Assembly (NCBI RefSeq): GCF_003268655.1
Contig: NZ_CP029642.1
Location: forward strand, 2,604,001 to 2,668,000
Direction: 5' to 3'
Source: Arthrobacter dokdonellae
GTDB lineage: Bacteria > Actinomycetota > Actinomycetes > Actinomycetales > Micrococcaceae
DNA length: 64,000 nucleotides
The notes under the pieces were generated by a model. The model did no database searches, was not told where the DNA came from, and saw nothing but the letters and a program-made list of their open reading frames with translations. Both the position numbers and the translations under genes were made by a program. Of the stretch, positions 40,368 to 50,372 are shown in pieces. Positions within the stretch are counted from its first letter, which is position 1; each line of letters starts with the position of its first letter.

Positions 40368-42893
40368 CTAGGCCGGGACGATGTTGACCAGCTTAGGCGC
40401 CCGGACGATCACCGTGCGGATGCCTGCGCCGTCGAGGGCTTTCTGCACCGCTTCCGAGGCCAACGCAAGGTCGCGCAGTTCGGCCTCGGTGATGTCCGGG
40501 GAAACCTCGAGCCGGTCGCGCACCTTGCCCTTGACCTGCACGACTGCCGTCAGGGTTTGCTGCACCAGCAGGGCCTCGTCGACCTCCGGGAAGCCCGCGT
40601 TCGCGACGGATGCCGGGTGGCCCAAGGCATTCCACATGTCCTCGGCCGTATAGGGGGCGAAGAGGCTCAGCAGGATCGCAACCGCTTCGACGGCCTCGCG
40701 CACCGCCGGGTCTGCCGGGCCGGCGCCGGAATCGATGACCTTGCGGGTGGCGTTGACAAGCTCCATCAACTTGGCGACGACCACATTGAACTTGTGGCCT
40801 TCCAGCAGGGCCTTGGCCTCGTGGATGGTGCGGTGCGAGGTGGAGCGCAGCGCGGGGTCGCCGGTGGACGGGTCCGTGCCGGGTTCGCTGGACACATCAC
40901 GGCCCAGGCGCCAGGCGCGGGCCAGGAACTTGGCCGAGCCCGACGGCGAAACGTCCGCCCAGTCGACGTCGTCCTCCGGCGGGCCGGCGAAGACCATGGT
41001 GAGGCGGACGGCGTCCACCCCGTAGCGGTCCAGCTGCTGGCCCAGGTCCACGCCGTTGCCCAGGGACTTGCTCATGGCCTTGCCCCCGTTGAGCACCTGG
41101 CCCTGGTTGAGCAGGCGGCTGAACGGCTCGGTGGCCTCGAGCATGCCCATGTCGTGGATGACCTTGGTAAAGAAGCGCGCGTAGAGCAGGTGCAGGATGG
41201 CGTGCTCGACGCCGCCCACGTACTGGCCCACGGGCATCCAGTCGTTGACCTTGGCCGGGTCGAAGGGGCCCTCCGTGTACTGCGGCGAGACGAAGCGCAG
41301 GAAGTACCAGGACGAGTCGACGAACGTGTCCATGGTGTCGGTGTCGCGCCTGGCCGCGCCGCCGCACCGCGGGCAGCTGACGTTAACCCAGTCGCTGGCC
41401 GCGGCCAGGGGCGAGGTGCCCTTCGGGGAGAGGGCCTCGCCGCGCAGGTTGTCCGGCAGGCGCACGGGCAGCTGGTCGTCCGGGACCGGAACCTCGCCGC
41501 ATTCGGCGCAGTGGACAATCGGGATGGGCGCGCCCCAGAAGCGCTGGCGGGACAGCAGCCAATCGCGCAGGCGGAAATTGACGAACTTCTCTCCCGTGCC
41601 CAGTTTCTCCAGGATGGCGATGGCTGCCGGGATGGCCTCGGCCTTGGACAGGCCGTTGAGTTCGCCGGAATTGATCAGCGTCCCCTCACCTGTCGTCGCG
41701 GTGCCGGACACCGCCGGGTCCTCCTCGCCCGTGTCCAGGACGGCGCGCACGGGCAGGTCGAAGGCCTTGGCGAAATCGAGGTCGCGCTGGTCGTGGGCCG
41801 GGACGGCCATGATGGCCCCGGTGCCGTAGTCCGCCAGCACGTAGTCGGCCGCCCAGACGGGCAGCCTTTCGCCGGTCAGCGGGTTGACGGCGTAGCGTCC
41901 GGTAAAGACGCCGGTCTTGGCGCGGTCGGTCGACTGGCGTTCGATGTCGCTGAGGGCCTTGACCTTTTCTCGGTACTCGCTCAGGGCCTCGGCGTGCTCG
42001 GCCGTGACGAGTTCCAGTGCCAGTGGCGCGTCCGCGGCCACCACGAAGAACGTTGCGCCGTAGAGCGTGTCGGGGCGGGTGGTGAAGACCGTCAGCTCCT
42101 GCTGAGGTTTTTCGGCTCCGCATTCCTCGATGACGAACGTGACGTGCGCGCCTTCCGAGCGGCCGATCCAGTTCTTCTGCATGGCCAGCACGCGGTCCGG
42201 CCAGTTGCCCTGCAGTGCGTCCATGTCATCGAGCAGCCGGTCGGCGTAGTCGGTGATCTTGAAGTACCACTGGTTCAGCGACTTCTTGGTCACGATGGTG
42301 CCGCAGCGCTCACAGGCGCCATTGACAACCTGCTCGTTGGCCAGGACCGTCTGGTCCTTGGGGCACCAGTTGACGGGGGAATCCTTGCGGTAGGCCAGGC
42401 CGCGCTCGTGGAAGCGCTTGAACAGCCACTGCGTCCACCGGTAATACTCGGGGTCGGAAGTCTGCAGGCGGCGCGACCAGTCCACCGAGATGGCGTAGCG
42501 CTTGAACGACTCCGATTGGGTGGCGATGTTGGCGTAGGTCCACTCGGAGGGGTGCGCGTTGCGCTTGATGGCGGCGTTTTCCGCCGGCAGGCCGAAGGAG
42601 TCCCAGCCGATCGGGTGTAGCACGTCAAAGCCGAGCTGGCGCCAGTAGCGGGCGACGACGTCTCCCATGGCAAAGGCCTCCGCGTGGCCCATGTGCAGGT
42701 CGCCGGAGGGGTACGGGAACATGTCCAGGACGTAGCGGCGTTCCTTGGAGCCGTCGTCGAGGGGGGTAAATACCTTCAGGTCCTCCCAGACGGCCGGCCA
42801 TTTGGCCTCCATCGCGGCGAAACTGTAGACGCCCTCGTCGCTGTTCTCTTCAGTCTGGGACTGCACGCTCACGTACCCTGCCTTTTCAATCAT
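40368..42893 (-). CDS. leuS: Leucine--tRNA ligase
   Basis: Class I aminoacyl-tRNA synthetase charging tRNA-Leu. 841 residues. The HIGH box appears as [15 protein letters not shown], the KMSKS box as [14 protein letters not shown]; the CP1 editing domain lies between (including [17 protein letters not shown] and [13 protein letters not shown]). Zinc-type Cys pairs ([30 protein letters not shown]...[10 protein letters not shown]) are present. ATG 42893 has AGAGG 6 nt upstream; GTG 42872 (VSVQSQTEE) with AAAAGG upstream is equally possible. A leucine-codon leader ORF and terminator-like hairpin precede it. Confidence 0.96.
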   Translation of the reverse strand: MIEKAGYVSVQSQTEENSDEGVYSFAAMEAKWPAVWEDLKVFTPLDDGSKERRYVLDMFPYPSGDLHMGHAEAFAMGDVVARYWRQLGFDVLHPIGWDSFGLPAENAAIKRNAHPSEWTYANIATQSESFKRYAISVDWSRRLQTSDPEYYRWTQWLFKRFHERGLAYRKDSPVNWCPKDQTVLANEQVVNGACERCGTIVTKKSLNQWYFKITDYADRLLDDMDALQGNWPDRVLAMQKNWIGRSEGAHVTFVIEECGAEKPQQELTVFTTRPDTLYGATFFVVAADAPLALELVTAEHAEALSEYREKVKALSDIERQSTDRAKTGVFTGRYAVNPLTGERLPVWAADYVLADYGTGAIMAVPAHDQRDLDFAKAFDLPVRAVLDTGEEDPAVSGTATTGEGTLINSGELNGLSKAEAIPAAIAILEKLGTGEKFVNFRLRDWLLSRQRFWGAPIPIVHCAECGEVPVPDDQLPVRLPDNLRGEALSPKGTSPLAAASDWVNVSCPRCGGAARRDTDTMDTFVDSSWYFLRFVSPQYTEGPFDPAKVNDWMPVGQYVGGVEHAILHLLYARFFTKVIHDMGMLEATEPFSRLLNQGQVLNGGKAMSKSLGNGVDLGQQLDRYGVDAVRLTMVFAGPPEDDVDWADVSPSGSAKFLARAWRLGRDVSSEPGTDPSTGDPALRSTSHRTIHEAKALLEGHKFNVVVAKLMELVNATRKVIDSGAGPADPAVREAVEAVAILLSLFAPYTAEDMWNALGHPASVANAGFPEVDEALLVQQTLTAVVQVKGKVRDRLEVSPDITEAELRDLALASEAVQKALDGAGIRTVIVRAPKLVNIVPA

Positions 42894-42923
42894 CTGTGGC
42901 CTCTTGCACTGTCATGCCATATA

Positions 42924-42954
42924 CACACAAAAGCCCCTCGACTCAGCAAGGGGC
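42924..42954 (-). terminator. Attenuator terminator hairpin before leuS
   Basis: On the reverse strand GCCCCT (42949-42954), a 10-nt loop and AGGGGC (42933-42938) are followed by TTTTGTGTG. It lies between the leader ORF and leuS, so read-through is needed to express leuS. Confidence 0.6.
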
Positions 42955-42955
42955 G

Positions 42956-42977
42956 GCCGCAACGAACTGGTTGCGGC
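42956..42977 (-). promoter_or_regulatory. Pause/competing hairpin of the leuS attenuator
   Basis: Perfect 8-bp arms GCCGCAAC/GTTGCGGC with a 6-nt loop. Its first base overlaps the stop codon of the leader ORF, so a ribosome finishing or stalling there would affect its folding. Confidence 0.55.
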
Positions 42978-43003
42978 TAGCTAAGGAGGAGCGTTGTGTG
43001 CAC
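42977..43003 (-). CDS. leuS leader peptide MHTTLLLS
   Basis: An 8-codon ORF: GTG CAC ACA ACG CTC CTC CTT AGC TAG. Three consecutive Leu codons sit near the end, followed at once by two hairpins, the second with a T-run. TAAAGT lies exactly 6 nt before the GTG, so the leader would be translated from a leaderless mRNA. This is the classic layout of ribosome-mediated attenuation: scarce Leu-tRNA stalls the ribosome and alters folding. Regulation is inferred; no T-box motif was seen. Confidence 0.65.
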   Translation of the reverse strand: MHTTLLLS

Positions 43004-43009
43004 TTTTCC

Positions 43010-43015
43010 ACTTTA
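43010..43015 (-). promoter_or_regulatory. -10 box TAAAGT of the leuS leader transcript
   Basis: TAAAGT on the reverse strand ends 6 nt before the leader GTG at 43003. The leader to leuS is about 110 nt. Confidence 0.55.
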
Positions 43016-43043
43016 GCGCACTGTCTCCTCCCCTTAACCCAAA

Positions 43044-43136
43044 ACTGTGTTGCACTTCTTGGACCGAGATCACAGGACCGATATCAGCGAAATGACGTCT
43101 AATTCGTCCTAATTCGTCCAACAAGTGCAACACAGT
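43044..43136. repeat. Inverted repeat with 21-bp arms downstream of glpK
   Basis: Arms 43044-43064 (ACTGTGTTGCACTTCTTGGA...) and 43116-43136 match at 20 of 21 positions, 51 bp apart. The interior has direct repeats (TAATTCGTCC twice, GGACCGA twice). On the glpK strand the structure is followed by TTTT, so it may end the glp transcript; it could also be a small miniature element. Confidence 0.6.
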
Positions 43137-43146
43137 CGGGGGGATG

Positions 43147-44661
<1,515 letters not shown>

Positions 44662-44780
44662 CATTGTTTCCTTTGTTTGTGCAGCCTGCCAGCAAGCTGC
44701 GGCCCGATCCAACTTCTACTTGGTCTACTTCATAAGGCAGTTAACAACAAGGGGCTGCCTTCCAAGGCCCGGCCCCGCCG

Positions 44781-45521
44781 CTATTTGACGACGAGCGGCA
44801 GCCACTGTGCCATGAGCCCGCCAAGGGCGCCGCCCACGAGCGGGCCGACGACGGGGACCCAGGAATAGCTCCAGTCGCTGGCACCCTTGCCCTTGATGGG
44901 CAGAAGTGCGTGGGCTATGCGCGGACCGAGGTCACGTGCGGGGTTGATGGCGTAACCGGTCGGTCCACCGAGTGACGCGCCGATGGCGACAACCAGCAGT
45001 GCCACAGGCAGGGGGCCCAGGCCCGTCACGCCGCCGCCGAAGTGCAGGATGACAAACACCAGCACAAAGGTGCCGATGATTTCAGTGACCACGTTCCAGC
45101 CATAGTTGCGCTTGGCCGGCCCGGTGGAGAAGACGCCGAGCTTGGTGGCGCCGTCCGGCTCGTCGTCGAAGTGCTGCTTGTAGGCAAGCCAGCACACCAC
45201 CGCGCCGATGAAGGCGCCAAGCATTTCCCCGCCAAAGTACGTCAGGGTCGAGCCGAAGGTGATGGGCACGTTGGGTGCATAGTCCGTGGCACCGCTGGAA
45301 AGGATGCCCACGGTCACGGCGGGGTTCAGGTGGGCCCCGGACTTGGCGGCGACGAACACGCCGGCCATGACGGCCAGGCCCCAGCCCCAGTTGACCATGA
45401 GGAAGCCGCCGGCGTTGCCCTTGGTTCCCCTCAGCGCCACGTTGGCCACGACGCCGCAACCCAGCAGGGTGAGCATCATTGTTCCCATCACTTCGGACAG
45501 GAACACTATTCCAAGGTTCAT
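44781..45521 (-). CDS. glpF: Glycerol uptake facilitator (aquaglyceroporin)
   Basis: MIP-family channel for glycerol, 246 residues, six membrane helices. The two pore loops carry HLNPAVTVG and the second NPA as YAINPARDLGPR; the Asp after NPAR marks glycerol rather than water channels. The ATG has AGAAGGAG 6 nt upstream. It sits between glpD (79 bp) and glpK (119 bp), all on the same strand. Confidence 0.95.
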   Translation of the reverse strand: MNLGIVFLSEVMGTMMLTLLGCGVVANVALRGTKGNAGGFLMVNWGWGLAVMAGVFVAAKSGAHLNPAVTVGILSSGATDYAPNVPITFGSTLTYFGGEMLGAFIGAVVCWLAYKQHFDDEPDGATKLGVFSTGPAKRNYGWNVVTEIIGTFVLVFVILHFGGGVTGLGPLPVALLVVAIGASLGGPTGYAINPARDLGPRIAHALLPIKGKGASDWSYSWVPVVGPLVGGALGGLMAQWLPLVVK

Positions 45522-45600
45522 CGTTGACTCCTTCTATTCATTTTTGTGGACTGCGGCTCTCTCGCGGCCGCGGTTCTTGAGCCCCGTTGCCCAGAGGCGT

Positions 45601-47385
45601 TTAGGCGATCAAGTTTTGTATCTGCACGCCGTGGAGGCGTGAGAGAACGTCTTCGGCATGGCTGACCTCTTCAGCCTGCCGTTCCCTGGACCAGCCCAGC
45701 GGACCCGCCAGGGCCTTCGCGGTTTCCGCCAGCAACTCGGCCGTGACCAGTCCGCGGAAGGCCAGGGAGGTGCGGCGGATCATCACGTCGACGAGGTGGC
45801 CGATGTGTTCGTGGGCCGCCATGAATTCAATTTCCCGGCGGCTGAGCTCGCGGGTGGATTCAAGGGACTCGTCTTCGCCGGCGGCGAGGTATGCCAGGAC
45901 CTGGCCGGCGCGCGTGCCGTAGCGGGTGAGCAGGACGGCAGCGCGGGCGGCGTCGACGCCGCCGCCGGTGTGGGCGGCAATCCAGGCCTCCACGGCGGCT
46001 CCGGTGGCGGGGAAGCCGGCCCCTCCGCCAATGGCGAGTTTCGCCGTCGAGGTTTTCCGTTCGGCCCCCAACGCTGCCAGGACGTCGTTGGCGAGGTGCT
46101 CGGACAGTGCGCGGAAGGTGGTCCACTTCCCGCCGACCAGGCTGAACACGGGGACCGTGGCACCGGCGACGGCCATGTCCGAACGCTCGATGCGGTAGTC
46201 GCGGGAGACGAAGCCGGGCGCGGTTTCGTCGTGCCGGGGCAGGGGGCGCACGCCGGAGAAGCTGTACACAATCTCGTTGCGGGTGACGCTGATGGCCGGG
46301 AAGACGTGGCCGATGAGCTCGAAGAAATAGTCGATCTCCTCCTCCGTGCAAACGGCCTCCTCGGTGATGTCCGCGTCGATGTCCGTGGTGCCAACCAGCA
46401 CCCGGTCCCCCATGGGATAGATCAGGACAATCCGGCCGTCGGTGTGCTCAAAGAAGATTTCGCGGCCGTTACACGCGGCCAGAAGTTCGGCATGGTCCAG
46501 CACAATGTGCGATCCCTTGGTGCCGCCCATGAACCGGGTGGCCGCGCCCATTGCGGCGTTGGTGGAGTCCACCCAGGCGCCGGTCGTGTTGACGATCACG
46601 TCTGCCGTGAAGGCGAATTCGTCGCCGGTGAGCTGGTCGGTGAGCTGGACGCCCCGGTCCGTGATGGCCGTGGCCGCCACATAGTTGGTCGCCCGCGCAC
46701 GGCTGGCGCCGTCCGCCGCAGTGCCGGCTTCGGACTGCCCTGCCTTCTCACCGTCCTGGAGCACGTCCAGGGTCAGGCGTTCCGGGTTGTGCACGGAAGC
46801 ATCGTAATAGGTGGCGGCATACTTGATGCCCGGATGCAGTGCAGGCAGTTCAGCCAGCGCCTTGGCGCGGCCCTTGAACTCGTGGCGGGGGACGCTGCCC
46901 CCGTCGCGGGAGAAGGAATCGTACATGGCCAGGCCCGCCTTGATCAGGAAGGCGCCACGCTCCTGGGGCTTGCCCTGCTTGTGCGTCAGGAAGCGCATCG
47001 GGGCGGCCAGGATGCCGGAAAAAGTGCTGAAGATGGGGATGGTGGTCTGCAGCGGCTTCACGTAGTGGGGGGCGATCTTCAGCAGCCGGTTGCGTTCCAC
47101 CACGGATTCACGCACCAGCCGGAATTCGCCGTTTTCCAGGTAGCGGATGCCACCGTGGATCATGTGCGACGACGCACCGGAGGCGCCCTGGCAATAGTCG
47201 CCGCGCTCCACGAGTGCCACGTCGATGCCCTGCAGGGCCAGGTCGCGGAATGTGCCCACGCCGTTGATCCCGCCCCCGATGATGAGGACCTGGGCATGGG
47301 GCCGGCTGCGCAACGCCTCCACGTGCGGCCGCGGGGCCGCTTCGGAGTCGTTGGCGTTCTTGGCCGGCTTGCCGAGCATTCTCAC
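45601..47385 (-). CDS. glpD: Glycerol-3-phosphate dehydrogenase (FAD-dependent)
   Basis: Oxidises glycerol 3-phosphate to dihydroxyacetone phosphate and feeds electrons to the quinone pool at the membrane. 594 residues from GTG 47385 (VRMLGKPAKNAN), which has GAGG 5 nt upstream; ATG 47379 is close behind. VLIIGGGINGVGTFRDLALQG is the FAD motif; SSHMIHGGIRYLE, VNTTGAWVDS and LVGGKWTTFRALSEHLAND match the family, and a C-terminal DAO_C helical domain ends the protein. It is first in glpD-glpF-glpK and divergent from the SorC-type regulator. Confidence 0.95.
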   Translation of the reverse strand: MRMLGKPAKNANDSEAAPRPHVEALRSRPHAQVLIIGGGINGVGTFRDLALQGIDVALVERGDYCQGASGASSHMIHGGIRYLENGEFRLVRESVVERNRLLKIAPHYVKPLQTTIPIFSTFSGILAAPMRFLTHKQGKPQERGAFLIKAGLAMYDSFSRDGGSVPRHEFKGRAKALAELPALHPGIKYAATYYDASVHNPERLTLDVLQDGEKAGQSEAGTAADGASRARATNYVAATAITDRGVQLTDQLTGDEFAFTADVIVNTTGAWVDSTNAAMGAATRFMGGTKGSHIVLDHAELLAACNGREIFFEHTDGRIVLIYPMGDRVLVGTTDIDADITEEAVCTEEEIDYFFELIGHVFPAISVTRNEIVYSFSGVRPLPRHDETAPGFVSRDYRIERSDMAVAGATVPVFSLVGGKWTTFRALSEHLANDVLAALGAERKTSTAKLAIGGGAGFPATGAAVEAWIAAHTGGGVDAARAAVLLTRYGTRAGQVLAYLAAGEDESLESTRELSRREIEFMAAHEHIGHLVDVMIRRTSLAFRGLVTAELLAETAKALAGPLGWSRERQAEEVSHAEDVLSRLHGVQIQNLIA

Positions 47386-47476
47386 GGTGACCTCATTCGA
47401 GTTCGTGTTGGGTGCGCACCGGGCGGCTGTTGGCCATCGGGCGCCTGTTCCCACTATTCTTTGACGAATTGAAAAA

Positions 47477-47482
47477 TATAAT
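47477..47482 (+). promoter_or_regulatory. Consensus -10 box TATAAT of the regulator gene
   Basis: A perfect TATAAT in an AT-rich patch of the glpD/regulator intergenic region, facing the regulator. It predicts a start near 47489, just before the TGCAC palindrome. Confidence 0.6.
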
Positions 47483-47491
47483 CAACCCGTT

Positions 47492-47505
47492 TGCACAAAC
47501 GTGCA
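47492..47505. promoter_or_regulatory. Palindrome TGCAC-AAAC-GTGCA, likely operator of the SorC-type regulator
   Basis: A perfect 5+4+5 palindrome within a longer TTTGCAC...GTGCAgAAA symmetry, placed at the predicted transcription start of the regulator. This is a natural site for autoregulation and possibly for control of the divergent glp genes. Confidence 0.5.
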
Positions 47506-47522
47506 GAAAGGCAGTGTTTACC

Positions 47523-48533
47523 ATGCCAAGCAGGCGCCCCAAGCAATCAGATGCCCTGCGGGCTGCACAAATGTACTATCTGCAGGACCAGACCATGGAT
47601 GCCATTGCCAGGGAGCTGCGCACCTCCCGCTCCACGGTCTCGCGCCTGCTTTCCACGGCACGCGACACCGGCCTGGTGCAGATCCAGGTCAAGACGCCGG
47701 CCGACCGGGCGCCTGAGCTGGAACGGGCCATCCGCAAGCGATACCAGGTGGAGGTACATGTGGTGCCCGTGCTGGACACGCTGGACGAAGTGGAGGTTCT
47801 TGACCGCGTGAGCATGCAGGCGGCCCGGACCATCACGCCTCTGGTCGACTCCAACGCAGTCATCGGGGTGGCCTGGGGATCCACGCTCAGCGCGGTGAGC
47901 CGGCACCTGACCCGCAAGACCACGCATGGAACCACCATCGTCCAACTCAACGGCGCCGGAAACACGCAGACCACCGGCATCACCTACGCCTCCGAGATCA
48001 TCCGCCGCTTCGGCAGCGCCTACGGGGCAAAGGTGGAGCAGTTCCCGGTCCCGGCCTTCTTCGACCATGCCGAGACCAAGCGCATGATGTGGGAGGAACG
48101 CAGCGTGCGGCGCATCCTTGACCTCCAGGAGCGCATGACGATCGCCATCTTCGGCGTGGGATCCATGGACGCGGACGTCCCGAGCCACGTCTACGCCGGC
48201 GGCTACCTGGACTCCACCGACCTGGACGAGCTCGAGGCCTCCGGCGTGGCTGGCGACGTCGCCACGGTCTTCTTCCGCGACGACGGCACCGACACGGGGA
48301 TCGTGCTCAATGACCGCTCCAGCGGACCAGGTCTGGACAGCCTGCGCAGGGTCCGGCGTCGCATATGCGTGGTCTCGGGGGCCAAAAAGATCAAGGGGCT
48401 CAGGGGGGCGCTCGCCGCCGGCCTGGCCACCGACCTGATCCTGGACGAGGGCACGGCCCGCGAGCTCGTCGAGGCGGACGCGCATTCCAGCGACCCGATC
48501 TTCGACTTCCTGAACAGCCTGGACGGGGTCTGA
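47523..48533 (+). CDS. Sugar-binding transcriptional regulator (SorC/DeoR type)
   Basis: 336 residues from ATG 47523 (MPSRRPKQSDALRAAQMYYL), with AAAGG about 10 nt upstream. The N-terminal helix-turn-helix is QDQTMDAIARELRTSRSTVSRLLSTARDTGLV; the rest is the SorC-type sugar-phosphate-binding domain (VIGVAWGSTLSAVSRHL, IVQLNGAGNTQTTGITYASEIIRR, RRRICVVSGAKKIKGLRGAL). Such proteins respond to phosphorylated sugars or polyols. Being divergent from glpD-glpF-glpK with a palindrome between, it is a good candidate for a glycerol-pathway regulator, though that is inferred from position. Confidence 0.9.
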   Translation: MPSRRPKQSDALRAAQMYYLQDQTMDAIARELRTSRSTVSRLLSTARDTGLVQIQVKTPADRAPELERAIRKRYQVEVHVVPVLDTLDEVEVLDRVSMQAARTITPLVDSNAVIGVAWGSTLSAVSRHLTRKTTHGTTIVQLNGAGNTQTTGITYASEIIRRFGSAYGAKVEQFPVPAFFDHAETKRMMWEERSVRRILDLQERMTIAIFGVGSMDADVPSHVYAGGYLDSTDLDELEASGVAGDVATVFFRDDGTDTGIVLNDRSSGPGLDSLRRVRRRICVVSGAKKIKGLRGALAAGLATDLILDEGTARELVEADAHSSDPIFDFLNSLDGV

Positions 48534-48582
48534 AGCGGGTGAAGCCCAGGCGCGATGCACCGGCACCGGACGCATTAATCGG

Positions 48583-48588
48583 TAGAGT
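48583..48588 (+). promoter_or_regulatory. -10 box TAGAGT for leaderless aldo/keto reductase transcript
   Basis: TAGAGT ends 7 nt before ATG 48596; no ribosome site is seen. Confidence 0.5.
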
Positions 48589-48595
48589 CGTATCC

Positions 48596-49429
48596 ATGCA
48601 CCTCGCACCAAAAGTCCCGCTCAACAACGGCGTCTTCATTGACGCGCTCGGCTTCGGCGTCTACAAGGTCCCCGCCGCGGGCTGCGCGGACCTGGTCTCG
48701 ACCGCCATCGACGCCGGCTACCGCACCGTGGACACGGCCGCCCTGTACGGCAACGAGGAAGGCGTGGGGCAGGCCGTCCACGCCGCCGTTGCGGCCGGGA
48801 TGCCCCGCGAGGAGCTCTTTGTCACGTCCAAGGTGTGGAACGACCGCCACGGCTACGACGCAACCCTCGCCGCCTTTGGCGAAACCATGGACCGGCTCAA
48901 GCTCGACTACCTTGACCTGTTTCTGATCCATTGGCCCTGCCCGGAGCAGGACTTGTTCATTCCCACGTACCAGGCGCTGGAAACGCTCTACCACGAGGGC
49001 CGCGTGCGGGCCATTGGGGTCAGCAACTTTGAGCCGGAGCACCTGCGCCGGCTCCTGGATGCCACCGAGGTGGTCCCGGCCGTCAACCAGGTGGAGCTCC
49101 ACCCCTGGCTGCAGCAGCATGAGCTGCGCGCCCTCCATGCCGAACTGGGGATCGCCACGCAGGCGTGGAGCCCGCTGGCCCGCGGCCAGCTTCTGGACGA
49201 GCCGGCCTTGAGAGCCCTGGCCGACGCGCACGGGACGTCCGTGGCGCAGGTGGTGCTGCGCTGGCATGTCCAGTCCGGCCACCTCGTGATTCCCAAGGCC
49301 TCAAGCCAGGAGCGGATCGCCGCGAACCTTGACGTCTTTGGCTTTCAGCTCTCAGCCTCTGACATGGCCGTGATTGCCAGCATGGACAGCGGTCGGCGCT
49401 CCGGTTCCGACCCCAACAATGTGAACTAG
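48596..49429 (+). CDS. Aldo/keto reductase (2,5-diketogluconate reductase-like)
   Basis: 277 residues, the AKR5-type size. LNNGVFIDALGFGVYKVP opens the barrel; VDTAALYGNEEGVG carries the catalytic Asp and Tyr, FVTSKVWNDRHGYD the Lys and LFLIHWPCP the His. GVSNFEPEHLRRLL, VNQVELHPWLQQHEL and VIPKASSQERIAANL (NADP site) complete the set. The start is fixed by the leaderless -10 spacing. It follows the SorC-type regulator in the same direction; the link to glycerol metabolism is only positional. Confidence 0.92.
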   Translation: MHLAPKVPLNNGVFIDALGFGVYKVPAAGCADLVSTAIDAGYRTVDTAALYGNEEGVGQAVHAAVAAGMPREELFVTSKVWNDRHGYDATLAAFGETMDRLKLDYLDLFLIHWPCPEQDLFIPTYQALETLYHEGRVRAIGVSNFEPEHLRRLLDATEVVPAVNQVELHPWLQQHELRALHAELGIATQAWSPLARGQLLDEPALRALADAHGTSVAQVVLRWHVQSGHLVIPKASSQERIAANLDVFGFQLSASDMAVIASMDSGRRSGSDPNNVN

Positions 49430-49448
49430 CGGCCCGGTGAGGAGGAAC

Positions 49449-50372
49449 GTGAAGGAACGTACGACGCCGGGCACCGGACCCATCGCTGTTGACCTGTCCG
49501 GCCGGGCCGCCGACCACACGGTTGAGGTGGCTGGCGCGGCCGTGCGCTACTGGGACTATGCGCCCCTGGAATGGACGCCCGCCACCCGCACCATCGTCAT
49601 GGTGCACGGCTTCCGCGGCGACCACCACGGGCTGGAGCGGGTGGTGGAACTACTGCCGGACCACCGTGTCATCATGCCGGACCTGCCGGGTTTTGGGGCT
49701 TCACCCGCCTTCGACCGCACCGAGCACAGCATTGCCGGCTATGGCCACTTCCTGGCCGGTTTCCTGGACGCGCTGGCCCTGGGCAGCAAAACCGTGCTGC
49801 TGGGGCACTCCTTCGGCTCCATCGTGGCCAGCCATTTCACCGCCTCCCGCCCCGGACGGGTGCATGCCCTGATCCTGGTCAACCCCATCGCCGCGCCGGC
49901 GCTGGAAGGCCCCAGCGGCCATTTGACCAAGCTGGCGGTCTTTTACTACCGGGCCGCGGCGAAACTCCCGGCCCCCCTCGGCAATGCCCTGCTGCGCAAC
50001 TGGCTCATTGTCCATGCGATGAGCATGGCCATGGCCAAGACCAAGGAGCGCGCACTGCTGACGTTCATCCACGGCCAGCACCACGCGTACTTCAGCAGAT
50101 TCGCGAACCGGGACATGCTGCTGGAGGCATTCCGCGCCTCCGTCGGCGGCACCGTGAGGGAGGTGGCTGACAGGCTCACCCTGCCCGTGCTCCTCGTCGC
50201 CGGCGCCGAGGACGAGATTGCCACGCTCCCCAACCAGCACAAGCTCATGGACCTGCTGCCGGATGGCGAGCTGGTGGTCATCAGCGACGTGGGCCACCTG
50301 ATCCACTACGAAACGCCAGGGCCGGCTGCCGCAGCCATCCTCAACTTCCTGGAAAGGCATCCCGCCCCATGA
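49449..50372 (+). CDS. Alpha/beta fold hydrolase
   Basis: 307 residues from GTG 49449, preceded closely by AGGAGG; a GTG at 49437 is also in frame. IVMVHGFRGDHHGLE gives the HG motif, LLGHSFGSIVASHF the nucleophile Ser, AGAEDEIATL the Asp and DVGHLIHYETPG the His. It resembles small esterase/lipase-type hydrolases; the substrate is unknown. Its stop overlaps the next ATG (ATGA), so it is translated with the glycosyltransferase, hinting at an envelope or lipid-linked role. Confidence 0.87.
   Translation: MKERTTPGTGPIAVDLSGRAADHTVEVAGAAVRYWDYAPLEWTPATRTIVMVHGFRGDHHGLERVVELLPDHRVIMPDLPGFGASPAFDRTEHSIAGYGHFLAGFLDALALGSKTVLLGHSFGSIVASHFTASRPGRVHALILVNPIAAPALEGPSGHLTKLAVFYYRAAAKLPAPLGNALLRNWLIVHAMSMAMAKTKERALLTFIHGQHHAYFSRFANRDMLLEAFRASVGGTVREVADRLTLPVLLVAGAEDEIATLPNQHKLMDLLPDGELVVISDVGHLIHYETPGPAAAAILNFLERHPAP

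Noticed and set aside
40050..42620. Plus-strand open frame of over 850 codons across leuS and degV
   Set aside because: Antisense shadow of conserved leuS; its composition does not resemble a real protein.
42900..43003. T-box riboswitch before leuS
   Set aside because: No T-box consensus or antiterminator bulge was found; the leader ORF with Leu codons explains the hairpins better.
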